A stretch of DNA of 64,000 bases, taken from assembly GCA_040878185.1 (NCBI GenBank), contig JBBDMS010000026.1, forward strand, positions 57,713 to 121,712, read 5' to 3'. Position 1 is the first letter of the stretch; each line of letters opens with the position of its first letter. Shown here piece after piece: positions 1-9,132 of the stretch. A program made the translations under genes and the position numbers. The stretch comes from JAWXBK01 sp040878185 (GTDB lineage Bacteria > Pseudomonadota > Alphaproteobacteria > Dongiales > Dongiaceae). The notes below the pieces were generated by a model. The model did not search any database, was not told the origin of the DNA, and was given only the letters and a program-made list of their open reading frames with translations.

Positions 1-251
1 ATAGCGCGATCGGCATCGCCGCCGCTCGTGCGCATCGAGCACCAGGCGGTGCACCGGTCATTGCGCTGGCGACCGCGCATCCGGCCAAGTTTCCCGACGC
101 GGTTGAAGCCGCGACCGGCCATCGACCCGCGCTGCCGCATCGGCTCGCGGATCTTCTGCAACGAGAGGAGCGTTTGACCGTGCTTCCCAACGATCTGGCT
201 GCCGTCGAGGCCCATGTGCGCGCGCATCGCCGCGCCGGCGAGGCTGCATGA
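1..251 (+). CDS. thrC: Threonine synthase, C-terminal end (partial)
   Basis: The reading frame is open from the window edge to a TGA at 249-251, giving about 82 residues. The tail carries the ATAHPAKFPDAVEAATG stretch and a closing REERLTVLPNDL segment, both typical of the C-terminus of PLP-dependent threonine synthase, which converts O-phosphohomoserine to threonine in the cytoplasm. The PLP-binding part lies outside the window. The stop overlaps the start of the next gene (ATGA), so the two are probably translationally coupled. The partner enzyme, homoserine kinase ThrB, is encoded separately at 7083-8048. Identification rests on the C-terminus only. Confidence 0.85.
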   Translation, partial: SAIGIAAARAHRAPGGAPVIALATAHPAKFPDAVEAATGHRPALPHRLADLLQREERLTVLPNDLAAVEAHVRAHRRAGEAA

Positions 252-1516
252 GAGGCGTCGAGAATGTCGGCGTGACGCGCCTTGCGAACGGCCTCACGGT
301 TGCGACGGATTTCATGCCGGGAATCGAGACCGTCTCGGTCGGCGTCTGGGTCGGTGTCGGCACACGCCACGAACCGGAAAAGCTCAACGGCATCTCGCAT
401 CTACTCGAACACATGGCCTTCAAGGGCACCGACCGGCGCAGCGCCATCGATATCGCGATCGAGATCGAATCGGTCGGCGGCAACCTGAACGCTTATACTG
501 GTCGCGAGCGCACCTGCTATTACGCGAAGATGCTGGCGGACGATCTGCCGCTGGCGCTCGATATCCTTGCCGACATTCTCCAGCACAGCAAATTCGATGC
601 GGCCGAGCTGGAACGCGAGCGGCATGTGATCCTGCAGGAAATCGGTCAGGCGGAAGATACGCCCGACGATATCGTGTTCGATCACTTCCAGGAGACCGCC
701 TATCCCGATCAGGCGTTGGGTTGGCCCGTGCTCGGGCGCAGCGACGTGATCCGCGCGCTCGATCGCGACACGGTCGCGGATTACATGAGCGCGCATTACG
801 GCGCGAAAAGCATGATCGTCGCGGCCGCCGGGCGGGTCGATCACGAGGACTTCGTGCGCCGCGTCGAAGCCTTGTTCGGTGGGGTAAAGGCGGTCAATGG
901 CGAGGTGCCGATGCCGGGGCGCTATCGCGGCGGTGACCGCCGCATCGAGCGCCCACTGGAACAGGTGCATCTCGTGCTCGGTTTCGAGGGCGTCGGCTAT
1001 CGCGACCCGGATTATTACGGGCTCAGCGTGCTCTCGTCGCTCTATGGCGGCGGCATGTCCTCGCGCCTGTTTCAAGAGATCCGCGAAATCCGCGGGCTCG
1101 CTTATTCCGTCTATAGTTTCGCCTCGTCCTATCACGATGGCGGGCTGTTCGGCGTCTATGCCGGCACCAGCGCCGAGCAGGTCGCCGAGGTCGCGACCAT
1201 CGCGACGGACGAGCTGCGTTTTCTGCCCGAGCGCGTCACCGATGTCGAAATCGCGCGCGCCCGCGCGCAGCTTCGCGCCGATCTGCTGATGGGCCGCGAA
1301 TCGACCGGCAGCCGCGCGGAACAGCTTTCCGGCCAGCTCTTCGTCTATGGCCGGCCGATGGATACCGCGGAAGTGCTCGCCCGCATCGACGCGGTCGATC
1401 GCGATGCCGTCGCGCGGATTGCGCAGCGTCTGATCGCAAGCCCGCCCACCGTCACGTCGATCGGGCCGTCCGGCAATGTGCCGACGGCCGATGCGATCAC
1501 GGCACGGCTGGCCTGA
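248..1516 (+). CDS. M16 family zinc metallopeptidase (processing-peptidase-like)
   Basis: A 422-residue protein of the pitrilysin / mitochondrial processing peptidase family. The inverted zinc motif HLLEH is at residues 51-55, and the third ligand Glu131 lies 76 residues downstream in the ERHVILQE segment, as expected for an active M16 enzyme. A second, inactive M16 half follows, with the glycine-rich YGGGMSSRLFQEIRE stretch characteristic of the family. No signal peptide is visible, so it is probably cytoplasmic. It follows thrC with a 4-base overlap, an arrangement common in alphaproteobacteria. The substrate cannot be deduced. Confidence 0.92.
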   Translation: MRGVENVGVTRLANGLTVATDFMPGIETVSVGVWVGVGTRHEPEKLNGISHLLEHMAFKGTDRRSAIDIAIEIESVGGNLNAYTGRERTCYYAKMLADDLPLALDILADILQHSKFDAAELERERHVILQEIGQAEDTPDDIVFDHFQETAYPDQALGWPVLGRSDVIRALDRDTVADYMSAHYGAKSMIVAAAGRVDHEDFVRRVEALFGGVKAVNGEVPMPGRYRGGDRRIERPLEQVHLVLGFEGVGYRDPDYYGLSVLSSLYGGGMSSRLFQEIREIRGLAYSVYSFASSYHDGGLFGVYAGTSAEQVAEVATIATDELRFLPERVTDVEIARARAQLRADLLMGRESTGSRAEQLSGQLFVYGRPMDTAEVLARIDAVDRDAVARIAQRLIASPPTVTSIGPSGNVPTADAITARLA

Positions 1517-1531
1517 GGCCGACGCCCCGTC

Positions 1532-2155
1532 ATGCCGCCGTTAAAGCGCAGGCCCGTTCTGGGTTTCATGTTGCCGGGGCGCGGCCGTCGTCGCGCCTGG
1601 CAGCTCGACGGCACGCGCGTTTATCTGCGGCCGCCGCGACACGGCGATTATCGGGCCTGGTCGAGCCTGCGCGAGGCGAGCCGCACATTTCTCACGCCCT
1701 GGGAGCCTCGCTGGCCGGCCGAAAGCACCGGCCGTGCCGCGTTCCGCCGGCGGCTGCATGCGATGGCGGTCGAATGGCGGCATGACGAGGGCTATGGGCT
1801 GTTCATTTTCGGCAACGCGGACGATGCGCTGCTCGGCGGCGTCAATCTGACTCACGTGCGTCGCGGTGTGGCGCAGACCGCCTCGCTCGGTTACTGGATC
1901 GGCGAGGCCCATGCGCGGCAGGGGTACATGACGGATGCGCTGCGCGCGCTGCTGCCTTACGCGTTTCATCAGCTCGGATTGCACCGGATCGAGGCAGCCT
2001 GCCTGCGCGAGAACGAGGCGAGCCGCCGATTGCTGCTGAAGGTCGGCTTCCGCGAGGAAGGGGCGGCGCGGCAGTATCTGCGCATCAACGATCGCTGGCA
2101 GGATCATCTGCTGTTCGGTCTGGTGGACAACGATCTGAGTGCACCGACAACGTGA
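1532..2155 (+). CDS. GNAT N-acetyltransferase, RimJ/RimL type
   Basis: A 207-residue single-domain acetyltransferase. After a basic N-terminus it has the RimJ-like pattern of a YLRPPRHGDY strand, GYWIGEAHARQGYMTDAL as the acetyl-CoA binding loop, and a C-terminal N-E-A-S-R-R-L-L-K-VGF-EEG segment. RimJ/RimL relatives acetylate the N-terminal alanine or serine of ribosomal proteins, but others modify small molecules, so the substrate is open. It starts 15 bp after the M16 gene and is likely the last gene of the thrC operon. It converges with yqgE. The ATG at 1532 has no strong ribosome binding site; a later ATG at 1568 would also leave the domain intact. Confidence 0.85.
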   Translation: MPPLKRRPVLGFMLPGRGRRRAWQLDGTRVYLRPPRHGDYRAWSSLREASRTFLTPWEPRWPAESTGRAAFRRRLHAMAVEWRHDEGYGLFIFGNADDALLGGVNLTHVRRGVAQTASLGYWIGEAHARQGYMTDALRALLPYAFHQLGLHRIEAACLRENEASRRLLLKVGFREEGAARQYLRINDRWQDHLLFGLVDNDLSAPTT

Positions 2156-2192
2156 TTGCGCCTGCGCGATGCGCATCTCTGCGCGGCTTGCG

Positions 2193-2780
2193 CTACGCGT
2201 GCCCCGCGTCGGTCGAGAGGTGGCTGAAATCGACGCCGATCTTGCGGATCGCGCGCTCCCATTTGTCGTCGAGATGATCGTCGAACAGCAGGCCTGCGTC
2301 GGCCGGCGCCGACAGCCAGCCATTGGCCTGGATTTCCGTATCGAGCTGGCCGGGCCCCCAGCCCGCGTAGCCGAGGGCGAGGATGCGCTGGCGCGGTCCG
2401 CTGCCGACGGCGATCGCGCGCAGGATGTCGAGGCTTGCGGTCAGGCCGAAATCCTCGGCGACGCGCAGCGTGTCGCCGGCCGCATAATCGGTCGAATGCA
2501 GCACGAAGCCGCGCGCCGCTTCGACCGGGCCGCCGAAATGAATCCGGATCGCATCGTAGGGAACCGACTGCACGACACCAAGCTGCGTCAGCAGATCGGG
2601 CAGGCTGATGCTGCTGATCAGCCGGTTGACCACCAGCCCCATCGCGCCTTCCTCGTTATGCGCGCACATAAAGATGACCGACCGGGCGAATCGCGGATCG
2701 CGCATGTTGGGCATGGCGATCAGAAGTTGCCCGGTCAGATAGGGCCCGTCATTCGTCCCGTTCATGGTTGCATCGCTCAT
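2193..2780 (-). CDS. YqgE/AlgH family protein (UPF0301)
   Basis: A 195-residue protein with the family hallmarks: LTGQLLIAMPNMRDPRF near the N-terminus, the MGLVVNR segment, FGGPV, a GYAGWGPGQLDTEI stretch and a WL-A-AD-L-F tail. The fold is known from structures but the biochemical function is not established; early links to alginate regulation in Pseudomonas gave the name AlgH. No membrane segments or catalytic motif are visible. It is divergent from the DsbD-like gene and convergent with the GNAT gene, so it is probably transcribed alone. Length is normal for the family. Confidence 0.9.
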   Translation of the reverse strand: MSDATMNGTNDGPYLTGQLLIAMPNMRDPRFARSVIFMCAHNEEGAMGLVVNRLISSISLPDLLTQLGVVQSVPYDAIRIHFGGPVEAARGFVLHSTDYAAGDTLRVAEDFGLTASLDILRAIAVGSGPRQRILALGYAGWGPGQLDTEIQANGWLSAPADAGLLFDDHLDDKWERAIRKIGVDFSHLSTDAGHA

Positions 2781-2914
2781 GAGTGACTACCTAAGTGGCC
2801 GCCGCCGACCCGGCAAGCCGGAGCGGGCTATGTCAAAATCCTGCACGGGAATGTGACGGAAGGTTGGCGGTGCCGCGGCTATGGTGCCGGGCGAAATGGC
2901 AGTATATTGAAACC

Positions 2915-5032
2915 ATGAGATTTTTTGGCATTTCCGGACTGCTTCTGGCGGCCCTGCTGGCGGTCTTGGCCGGCGGCGATGGCGCGCGGGCGGCGTCGTC
3001 CGACTGGTTCGAGACGCCCGAGGGTGCCGTGCGGCTGGTGACCGCCGTCGATGCCACCGGGACCCTCGAATCGATTCCCGCCGGCATCGAGTTCCGGCTC
3101 GAGCCGGGCTGGAAAACCTACTGGCGCTCGCCGGGCGATGCCGGCTACCCGGTTTCCGTCGACTGGGAAGGATCGCAGAATCTCGGGACCGCGACGCTCG
3201 CCTGGCCGGCGCCGCACCGCTTCACCTTGTTCGGGCTCGACACGTTCGGTTATGGCGATGCGGTGCTGCTGCCGGTCGCGGTGACGCCGGCAACACCGGG
3301 CGAGCCGCTCGCGCTGCGCGCCGACGTCAGCTATCTGCTTTGCGAAGAGATCTGCATTCCTTTCGAAACGGTGCTCGCGCTCGATCTGCCGGCCGGCGAG
3401 GCGTTGCCCGCGCCCGAGGCGCAGCTCATCGATCGCTTTCAGTCGCAGGTGCCGGTTCCCGGCACTGCGCACGGCATCGTGGTCGAGCAGGTGGCGGTCG
3501 AAGGCGGCGCCGCACCGTCGATCATCGTGACGGCGCGCTCCGAATTGCCGTTCGTAGCGCCCGATCTGCTGGTCGAGGGAACCTATGACTGGCGCTTTCC
3601 GGCACCGATACTGACCCGCGCCGACGACAATCACGCGGTCACGTTGCGCATCGCGGCCGAGCCGTTCGGCGCCGATGCGCCGTCGCTCGAAACGCTGCCG
3701 CTGATGCTGACGTTGGTCGACGGCACGCGCGGCGTCGAAGTGGCGATCGAGCCGGGCGTGGCTGCGGCGCCCGTCGACGATGGCGGCGCTGCAGGTTCAG
3801 GGTTGGCCGCGATGCTGCTGATCGCGCTCGTGGGCGGCCTCATTCTCAATCTGATGCCCTGCGTGCTGCCGGTGCTGTCGCTCAAGCTCTTGTCGGTCGT
3901 CGGTCACGGTGGCGGCGAGGCTCGCGCGGTGCGGCAATCCTTCCTCGCGACCGCCGCCGGTATCGTCGTCTCGTTCCTGCTGCTGGCCGGGGCGCTGATT
4001 GCGTTCAAAAATGCCGGCGCCACGATCGGCTGGGGCATCCAGTTCCAGCAGCCGCTCTTCCTGATCGCGATGGCTGCGGTCGTGACCCTGTTCGCGGCCA
4101 ATCTCGCCGGTTGGTTCGATCTGCCGCTGCCGTCCTGGATCGGCAATCGCGTTGCCGGCAGCGAACGGCCGGGTATGGCCGGCGCTTTTGGGACCGGCAT
4201 TCTCGCAACCTTGCTCGCGACGCCCTGTTCGGCGCCGTTTGTCGGCACCGCGGTCGGCTTTGCGCTGGCGCGTGGCAGCGGCGAGATCATGGCGATCTTC
4301 GCTGCCTTGGGTCTCGGGCTTGCGCTGCCCTATCTGCTGGTCAGTGCCGTGCCGCGGCTCGCGACCGCGCTGCCGCGACCGGGTCGCTGGATGATCGCGT
4401 TGCGGCGGGTGCTCGCACTCGCGCTAGTCGCGACCGCCTTCTGGCTGCTGCGCATTGTCGCCGGCACCGCCGGCATCGAGGCGGCGCTGATCGCCGGGCT
4501 CCTGCTGCTCGGCGTGCTGGTCCTGCTCTGGCTCCGGCTACGCCTGGCGCCTTCATGGCGGCCGGCGAGCGCGTTCCTCGCGATATTCCTCTTGGTTGCC
4601 GCGCTGGTGCCGGCGCTGCTGCCGGGTTTGTCGCGCGGCGGCGCTGCATCCGGCGGCGATACCGAGCTTGCCGCCGATTCCTTATGGCAACCCTTCGAGC
4701 CGGCGGAAATCGACCGCCTGGTGGGCGAGGGCAGGACCGTGTTCGTCGATGTGACCGCGGACTGGTGCATCACCTGTGCGGTCAACAAGCGGCTGGTGCT
4801 CGAGCGCGCGCCGGTCGCCGACCGGCTGGCGGCCCCGGAAATGGTCGCCATGCGGGCCGACTGGACCCGCCCCGATGAGGGTATCGCGCATTATCTGGCG
4901 TCGTTCGGCCGTTACGGGATACCGTTCAATGTCATCTATGGGCCAAGCGCGCCGGCGGGCATCGCACTGCCGGAACTGCTCGATGCCGGCGCGGTTCTCG
5001 ATGCGCTGGATCGGGCGGCGGGCGGCTCCTGA
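2915..5032 (+). CDS. DsbD/ScsB-type thiol:disulfide interchange protein
   Basis: A 705-residue membrane protein. It has a signal peptide (residues 1-27), a periplasmic immunoglobulin-like DsbD alpha-type domain with a CEEICIPFE cysteine pair, about eight membrane segments, and a C-terminal periplasmic thioredoxin domain with DWCITC (Cys618/Cys621). The electron-transferring membrane cysteines are Cys316 in NLMPCVLPV and Cys438 in ATPCSAPF. The family carries reducing power from cytoplasmic thioredoxin to periplasmic thiol proteins. I chose the ATG at 2915 because it begins the signal peptide; an in-frame start at 2795 would place 40 unrelated residues ahead of it. A DsbA-like protein is encoded at 21454-22200, but whether the two interact is not shown. 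Confidence 0.93.
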   Translation: MRFFGISGLLLAALLAVLAGGDGARAASSDWFETPEGAVRLVTAVDATGTLESIPAGIEFRLEPGWKTYWRSPGDAGYPVSVDWEGSQNLGTATLAWPAPHRFTLFGLDTFGYGDAVLLPVAVTPATPGEPLALRADVSYLLCEEICIPFETVLALDLPAGEALPAPEAQLIDRFQSQVPVPGTAHGIVVEQVAVEGGAAPSIIVTARSELPFVAPDLLVEGTYDWRFPAPILTRADDNHAVTLRIAAEPFGADAPSLETLPLMLTLVDGTRGVEVAIEPGVAAAPVDDGGAAGSGLAAMLLIALVGGLILNLMPCVLPVLSLKLLSVVGHGGGEARAVRQSFLATAAGIVVSFLLLAGALIAFKNAGATIGWGIQFQQPLFLIAMAAVVTLFAANLAGWFDLPLPSWIGNRVAGSERPGMAGAFGTGILATLLATPCSAPFVGTAVGFALARGSGEIMAIFAALGLGLALPYLLVSAVPRLATALPRPGRWMIALRRVLALALVATAFWLLRIVAGTAGIEAALIAGLLLLGVLVLLWLRLRLAPSWRPASAFLAIFLLVAALVPALLPGLSRGGAASGGDTELAADSLWQPFEPAEIDRLVGEGRTVFVDVTADWCITCAVNKRLVLERAPVADRLAAPEMVAMRADWTRPDEGIAHYLASFGRYGIPFNVIYGPSAPAGIALPELLDAGAVLDALDRAAGGS

Positions 5033-5142
5033 CGGGCTGGTTTCCGACCCTGCCGGTGCCTATCTAGTGGTCGGGCCGGGGCTCCGAGCCGTCCGGAAGT
5101 CTGATATCAAGGAAGTTTGAGAAACGAGGGAGAAATCGAATC

Positions 5143-5625
5143 ATGGCGATCAAGGTTGGGGACCGCATTCCGCCGGTCACCGTTCAGACGATGAAGGACG
5201 GCGAGATCAAGTCAATGTCGAGCGACGATCTGTTCAAGGGTAAGAAGGTGGTGCTGTTCGCGCTGCCGGGTGCCTTCACGCCGACCTGTTCGGCGCAGCA
5301 TCTGCCCGGCTTCATCAAGCATGCCGAGGATATCCGCAAGAAGGGCGTCGATTCGATCGCCTGTCTTTCGGTCAACGACGCGTTCGTCATGGATGCCTGG
5401 GGCAAGGATCGCGGCGCCGGCGAGAAAGTCATGATGCTGGCCGACGGCAATGCCGATTTCTCGAAGGCGGTCGGCCTCACCATGGACGCGACCGGCTACG
5501 GCATGGGTTTGCGCGCCAACCGCTATGCGATGGTGGTCGAGGACGGGGTCGTGAAAAAGCTTAACGTCGAGGCGCCGGGCGCCTTTGAGGTATCGAGCGC
5601 CGAATCCATCCTCAAGGCGCTCTAG
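5143..5625 (+). CDS. Peroxiredoxin, Prx5/hybrid type
   Basis: A 160-residue thiol peroxidase. The peroxidatic cysteine is Cys49 in the GAFTPTCSAQHLPGF motif, and the NDAFVMDAW and MGLRANRYAMVVEDG segments are those of the Prx5 subfamily. These enzymes reduce hydrogen and organic peroxides using glutaredoxin or thioredoxin. No fused glutaredoxin domain is present, so the reductant must come from elsewhere. A GAGGGAG ribosome binding site precedes the ATG. The gene lies 110 bp after the DsbD-like gene and ends at a strong terminator, so it could be a single-gene transcript or the last gene of the DsbD transcript. Confidence 0.95.
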   Translation: MAIKVGDRIPPVTVQTMKDGEIKSMSSDDLFKGKKVVLFALPGAFTPTCSAQHLPGFIKHAEDIRKKGVDSIACLSVNDAFVMDAWGKDRGAGEKVMMLADGNADFSKAVGLTMDATGYGMGLRANRYAMVVEDGVVKKLNVEAPGAFEVSSAESILKAL

Positions 5626-5648
5626 TCGATCCGACAAGACCGGATTTG

Positions 5649-5684
5649 GCGGCGGGAACCCCCGGTTCCCGCCGCTTTCATTTT
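5649..5684 (+). terminator. Rho-independent terminator after the peroxiredoxin gene
   Basis: A perfect 11-bp GC-rich stem (5649-5659 with 5665-5675) has a 5-base loop and is followed by TTTCATTTT at 5676-5684. It lies 24 bp after the peroxiredoxin stop and separates that gene from the esterase. Confidence 0.88.
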
Positions 5685-5709
5685 CGGATGTAGCAACAGA
5701 AGGCAGGGC

Positions 5710-6651
5710 ATGGGGCGCGACATCCACCCGGACATGACCGAGCTGTTGCGCCTCGAGGCGGAATGGCCGGCGAACCAGACGCTCGAGGAAGAGCGCGTGT
5801 TGTGGCGCGCGTTCTGCCTCGCCAACAATCGGCCCTGTCCGCGCGAGATCAGCGTCGAGAATCGCGCCATCGGCGATGTCGGTCATCGCGTGCCGGTTCG
5901 CATCTATCGTCCGCACGAGAACGGGCGGGAACCGTGCTTCGTCTATATCCATGGCGGCGGCTGGATCCTCGGCGATCTCGACACCAACGACACGATCGCC
6001 TGGGGCTTCGCCGCCGAAACGGGTGCGACAGTCATCAGCGTCGATTATCGCCTGGCACCCGAGCATCCGTATCCGGCCGCTTTCGACGATTGCTACGCGG
6101 TCGTGTCGCATCTCGGGCGCCACGCCACGGCTTTCGGTGTCGACCCCACGCGCATCGCCGTCGGCGGCGACAGTGCGGGCGGCAATCTGACGGCGGCCGT
6201 TGCGTTGGCGCTACGCGACCGGCACGGACCGCCGATCGTCGCGCAGGCGCTCATCTACCCGGTGCTCGGCACCGACATCGACCTGCCGTCCTATCGCGAA
6301 AACGAGAGCGCGCCGCTGCTGACCCGCGACGGGATGATCCATTATCTCGATGCCTATCTCGGGACCCATCGCGCGGCACCGCCCGCCTATGCGATGCCGA
6401 TGATGGCGAAGAATCTCTTGAACCTGCCGCCGGCTTTGGTGCATACCGCGCAGCACGATCCCTTGCGCGACGAAGGCAAGCTCTATGCCGACCGCCTCGC
6501 GGAGGCGGGCAACGACGTCGAATATCGCTGTGCGTCGCGCATGGTGCATAGTTTCATGCGCGCGCGGTTTCAGGGCGATTCGGCGGGTGCGGAGTTCGAG
6601 GCGATCTGTGCCTTCCTTCGCCGCCATCTCGGCTCAACCCGGATTGCTTAA
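5710..6651 (+). CDS. Alpha/beta hydrolase, hormone-sensitive-lipase (esterase) family
   Basis: A 313-residue cytoplasmic esterase. The oxyanion-hole motif HGGGW lies at about residues 80-84, the nucleophile elbow GDSAGG about 75 residues later, and the catalytic Asp and His are supplied by HDPLRDEG and MVHSFMRA. This layout is that of the HSL (bacterial family IV) carboxylesterases, which hydrolyse short-chain acyl esters. The physiological substrate is unknown. The 3' end overlaps rnhA on the other strand by 18 bp. It follows the peroxiredoxin terminator, so it probably has its own promoter, although I did not find a convincing one. Confidence 0.93.
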   Translation: MGRDIHPDMTELLRLEAEWPANQTLEEERVLWRAFCLANNRPCPREISVENRAIGDVGHRVPVRIYRPHENGREPCFVYIHGGGWILGDLDTNDTIAWGFAAETGATVISVDYRLAPEHPYPAAFDDCYAVVSHLGRHATAFGVDPTRIAVGGDSAGGNLTAAVALALRDRHGPPIVAQALIYPVLGTDIDLPSYRENESAPLLTRDGMIHYLDAYLGTHRAAPPAYAMPMMAKNLLNLPPALVHTAQHDPLRDEGKLYADRLAEAGNDVEYRCASRMVHSFMRARFQGDSAGAEFEAICAFLRRHLGSTRIA

Positions 6652-7086
6652 CGCCTCGATCGCCGCGCGCGCCAGAAGATCGACACGCTCGTTCTCGACA
6701 TGGCCGTCATGGCCGCGCACCCAGTGCCATTCGATCCGGTGCGGTGCCACTGCCACTTCCAGCCGCTGCCAGAGATCGATGTTTTTCACCGGCTTGCGGT
6801 CCGCCGTCTTCCAGCCTTTGCGCTTCCAGCCGGCAATCCACTTGGTGATACCGTCCTTGAGATAGGTGCTGTCGGTATAGAGCCGCACCGTCGAGGGTTT
6901 CTTCAGCGCGTCGAGCGCCATGATCGCGGCGGTCATTTCCATGCGGTTGTTGGTGGTGAGAATTTCGGCGCCGGCGAGCTCTTTCTCATGGTCGCCGGCG
7001 CGCAGGATCGCGGCCCAGCCGCCCGGTCCCGGATTGCCGCGGCAGGCGCCGTCGGTAAAGATTTCGACGACGTTTGTATCGGTCAC
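6634..7086 (-). CDS. rnhA: Ribonuclease HI
   Basis: A 150-residue RNase H1. The first catalytic aspartate is Asp12 in FTDGACRGNPGPGGW, followed by the acidic residue in NNRMEMTAAI, the DSTYLKDGI segment, the basic handle K-GWKTADRKPVKN, and the terminal HWVRGHDGHVENERVD motif. It removes RNA from RNA-DNA hybrids during replication. It is the last gene of an ispH-thrB-rnhA operon: its start overlaps the thrB stop by 4 bp. A type 2 enzyme, rnhB, is encoded at 25158-25778, so the organism has both RNase H types. Confidence 0.97.
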   Translation of the reverse strand: MTDTNVVEIFTDGACRGNPGPGGWAAILRAGDHEKELAGAEILTTNNRMEMTAAIMALDALKKPSTVRLYTDSTYLKDGITKWIAGWKRKGWKTADRKPVKNIDLWQRLEVAVAPHRIEWHWVRGHDGHVENERVDLLARAAIEALSNPG

Positions 7087-8048
7087 GAATCGATGCCGTA
7101 GGCGGCGGCGCTGCGCACGCCCGCATGGAAGCGCAGCTTGCGCACATATTCCCTGGGATCCTTCGGCGTGACGAAGGCGCCGGGAGGATGGTTCAGCCAG
7201 TCATAGAGCCGCGTCATCAGAAAACGCAACGCGCTGCCGCGCGCGAGCAGCGGCAACGCGTCGATCTCGTCCGGCGAGAGCGGCCGCACCGCGCGATAGG
7301 CGGCCAACATCACGCGCGCCTTGGTCACGTTAAAACTGCCGTCGGGTTCGAAGCACCAGGCGTTCAGGCAGATCGCAATGTCATAGGCGTAGAAATCGTT
7401 GCAGGCGAAATAGAAATCGATCACGCCGGAAAGCCGGTCGCGCAAAAAGAATACATTGTCCGGAAAAAGATCGGCATGGATCACGCCCTCCGGCAGTGCC
7501 TTCGGCCATTGCGCCTCGATGCCCTGATAAGCGGCGGCAAGTTCGTCCGCGAGCCCCGGAATGACCTCGTCGGCGCGCGTACCGCAGGCGTCGATCAGGC
7601 GGCCCCAGCCCTCATGCGAGAGATCGTTGCGGCGGCGGATGGGATAATCGGCGCCGGCCAGATGCATGCGTGCGAGCACCTCGCCGAGAAGCTGGCAATG
7701 GCGCGGCGTCGGCCGGCGCGGCCACATTCCCTCGAGAAAACTCACGATTGCCGCGGGCCGGCCGCAGAGCCGGTTCAGCGTGGCGCCGTCGCGATCGTGA
7801 ATCGGTGTCGGGCAGGCGATACCGCGATCGGCGAGATGTTCCATGAGGCCGACGAAGAACGGCAGATCCTCCTCGCGCACGCGTTTTTCATAGAGCGTCA
7901 GGATGTAGCTGTCGCTTTCGGTGCGCAGCAGGTAATTGCTGTTCTCGACGCCCTCGGCGATCCCCTTGCACGCAACCACGCTGCCGATATCGTAGCGCGC
8001 CACGAAATCGGCAAGGGCCTCGTCGGGAACTTCGGTATAGACCGCCAT
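7083..8048 (-). CDS. thrB: Homoserine kinase (ThrB, aminoglycoside-phosphotransferase fold)
   Basis: A 321-residue kinase of the APH-fold ThrB2 type used by alphaproteobacteria rather than the GHMP-type enzyme of enterics. Visible features are MAVYTEVPDEALADFVARY at the N-terminus, ENSNYLLRTE in the nucleotide lobe, GVIHADLFPDNVFF as the catalytic loop and GVIDFYFACNDFYAYD as the metal-binding segment. It phosphorylates homoserine to give the substrate of threonine synthase. It lies 4 bp after the ispH stop and overlaps rnhA, a conserved operon arrangement. Confidence 0.96.
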   Translation of the reverse strand: MAVYTEVPDEALADFVARYDIGSVVACKGIAEGVENSNYLLRTESDSYILTLYEKRVREEDLPFFVGLMEHLADRGIACPTPIHDRDGATLNRLCGRPAAIVSFLEGMWPRRPTPRHCQLLGEVLARMHLAGADYPIRRRNDLSHEGWGRLIDACGTRADEVIPGLADELAAAYQGIEAQWPKALPEGVIHADLFPDNVFFLRDRLSGVIDFYFACNDFYAYDIAICLNAWCFEPDGSFNVTKARVMLAAYRAVRPLSPDEIDALPLLARGSALRFLMTRLYDWLNHPPGAFVTPKDPREYVRKLRFHAGVRSAAAYGIDS

Positions 8049-8052
8049 GGCG

Positions 8053-8994
8053 TCAGGCGCTCAATGCGCGCGGCAGTTTGAACTGCACGTCTTCGCGGGT
8101 GACGGCGACTTCCTCGACCGTCGCATCGAAGCGCGCTCGGCAGGCCTCGATCACCTGTTCGACCAGCAGCTCTGGCGCCGATGCGCCGGCGGTGACGCCG
8201 ACAACGCGGACATTGTCGAACCAGCGCCAGTCGATGTCCGTGGCCTGCCGGATCAGCCGTGCATCGGCGCAGCCGGCGCCTTTGGCGACCTCGACCAGCC
8301 GCATCGAGTTCGAGGAATTGGGCGCGCCCAGCACCAGCACGAGATCGGCCGCGGGCGCGATCGCTTTCACGGCCTGCTGACGGTTGGTTGTCGCATAGCA
8401 GATGTCTTCCTTCTTCGGCCCTTCGATCGCGGGAAAGCGGCGCTGCAGCGCAGCGACGATGGCGGCGGTATCGTCGACCGACAGCGTGGTCTGCGTCACA
8501 TAGGCGAGATTGTCCGGATCGGGCACCACAACGGTCGCGGCATCCGCCATGGTCTCGATCAATGTGATCGTGCCGGGGGGCAACTGCCCCATCGTGCCGA
8601 TCACTTCGGGATGGCCGCGATGGCCGACGAGAAGAATATGTTGCCCCGCGCGATGGTGCCGTTCGGCCTCGCGATGGACCTTGCTGACCAGGGGGCAGGT
8701 CGCATCGAGCCAGTCGAGCCCGCGCATGCCGGCCTCCTGCGGGACTGCCTTGGGGACGCCGTGGGCTGAAAAGACTACCGTGGCGCCGTCCGGCACGTCA
8801 TCGAGCTCCTCGACGAAGACGGCACCCTTGGCTTCGAGCGATTCGACCACGGTGCGGTTGTGCACGATCTCGTGGCGCACATAGACCGGCGCACCGCGCT
8901 GCTCGATCGCCCGCTCCACGATCTGGATGGCACGATCGACGCCGGCGCAAAAACCGCGTGGTGCGGCAAGCAGGATGGTGAGCGGTCGTGGCAT
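8053..8994 (-). CDS. ispH: 4-hydroxy-3-methylbut-2-enyl diphosphate reductase
   Basis: A 313-residue iron-sulfur enzyme that catalyses the last step of the non-mevalonate isoprenoid pathway, making IPP and DMAPP. The three cluster cysteines lie in APRGFCAGVDRA, DATCPLVSKVH and the conserved segment DICYATTNRQ; the substrate-binding SSNSMRL motif follows. The ATG at 8994 gives the usual short N-terminus MPRPLTILLAAPRG; in-frame ATGs at 9018 and 9021 and an open frame further upstream show no family similarity. It is the first gene of ispH-thrB-rnhA. IspE of the same pathway is encoded at 35251-36117. Confidence 0.96.
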   Translation of the reverse strand: MPRPLTILLAAPRGFCAGVDRAIQIVERAIEQRGAPVYVRHEIVHNRTVVESLEAKGAVFVEELDDVPDGATVVFSAHGVPKAVPQEAGMRGLDWLDATCPLVSKVHREAERHHRAGQHILLVGHRGHPEVIGTMGQLPPGTITLIETMADAATVVVPDPDNLAYVTQTTLSVDDTAAIVAALQRRFPAIEGPKKEDICYATTNRQQAVKAIAPAADLVLVLGAPNSSNSMRLVEVAKGAGCADARLIRQATDIDWRWFDNVRVVGVTAGASAPELLVEQVIEACRARFDATVEEVAVTREDVQFKLPRALSA

Positions 8995-9132
8995 GTTTGC
9001 CGAATTCCGGGGGTGCATCATCAGCGGCGAGGACCGGCCTTGTGCGCCGGCAGGGCGTTTCCTAGAGTGCCGGCGCCGGCCAACGGCGCGCCGGCAAGGT
9101 AATACAGCCCGAGAGCAAGGGGAAAGGGGAAC

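Noticed and set aside
2139..2786. 215-codon frame opposite yqgE
   Set aside because: Shadow of the conserved YqgE gene; no recognisable domain.
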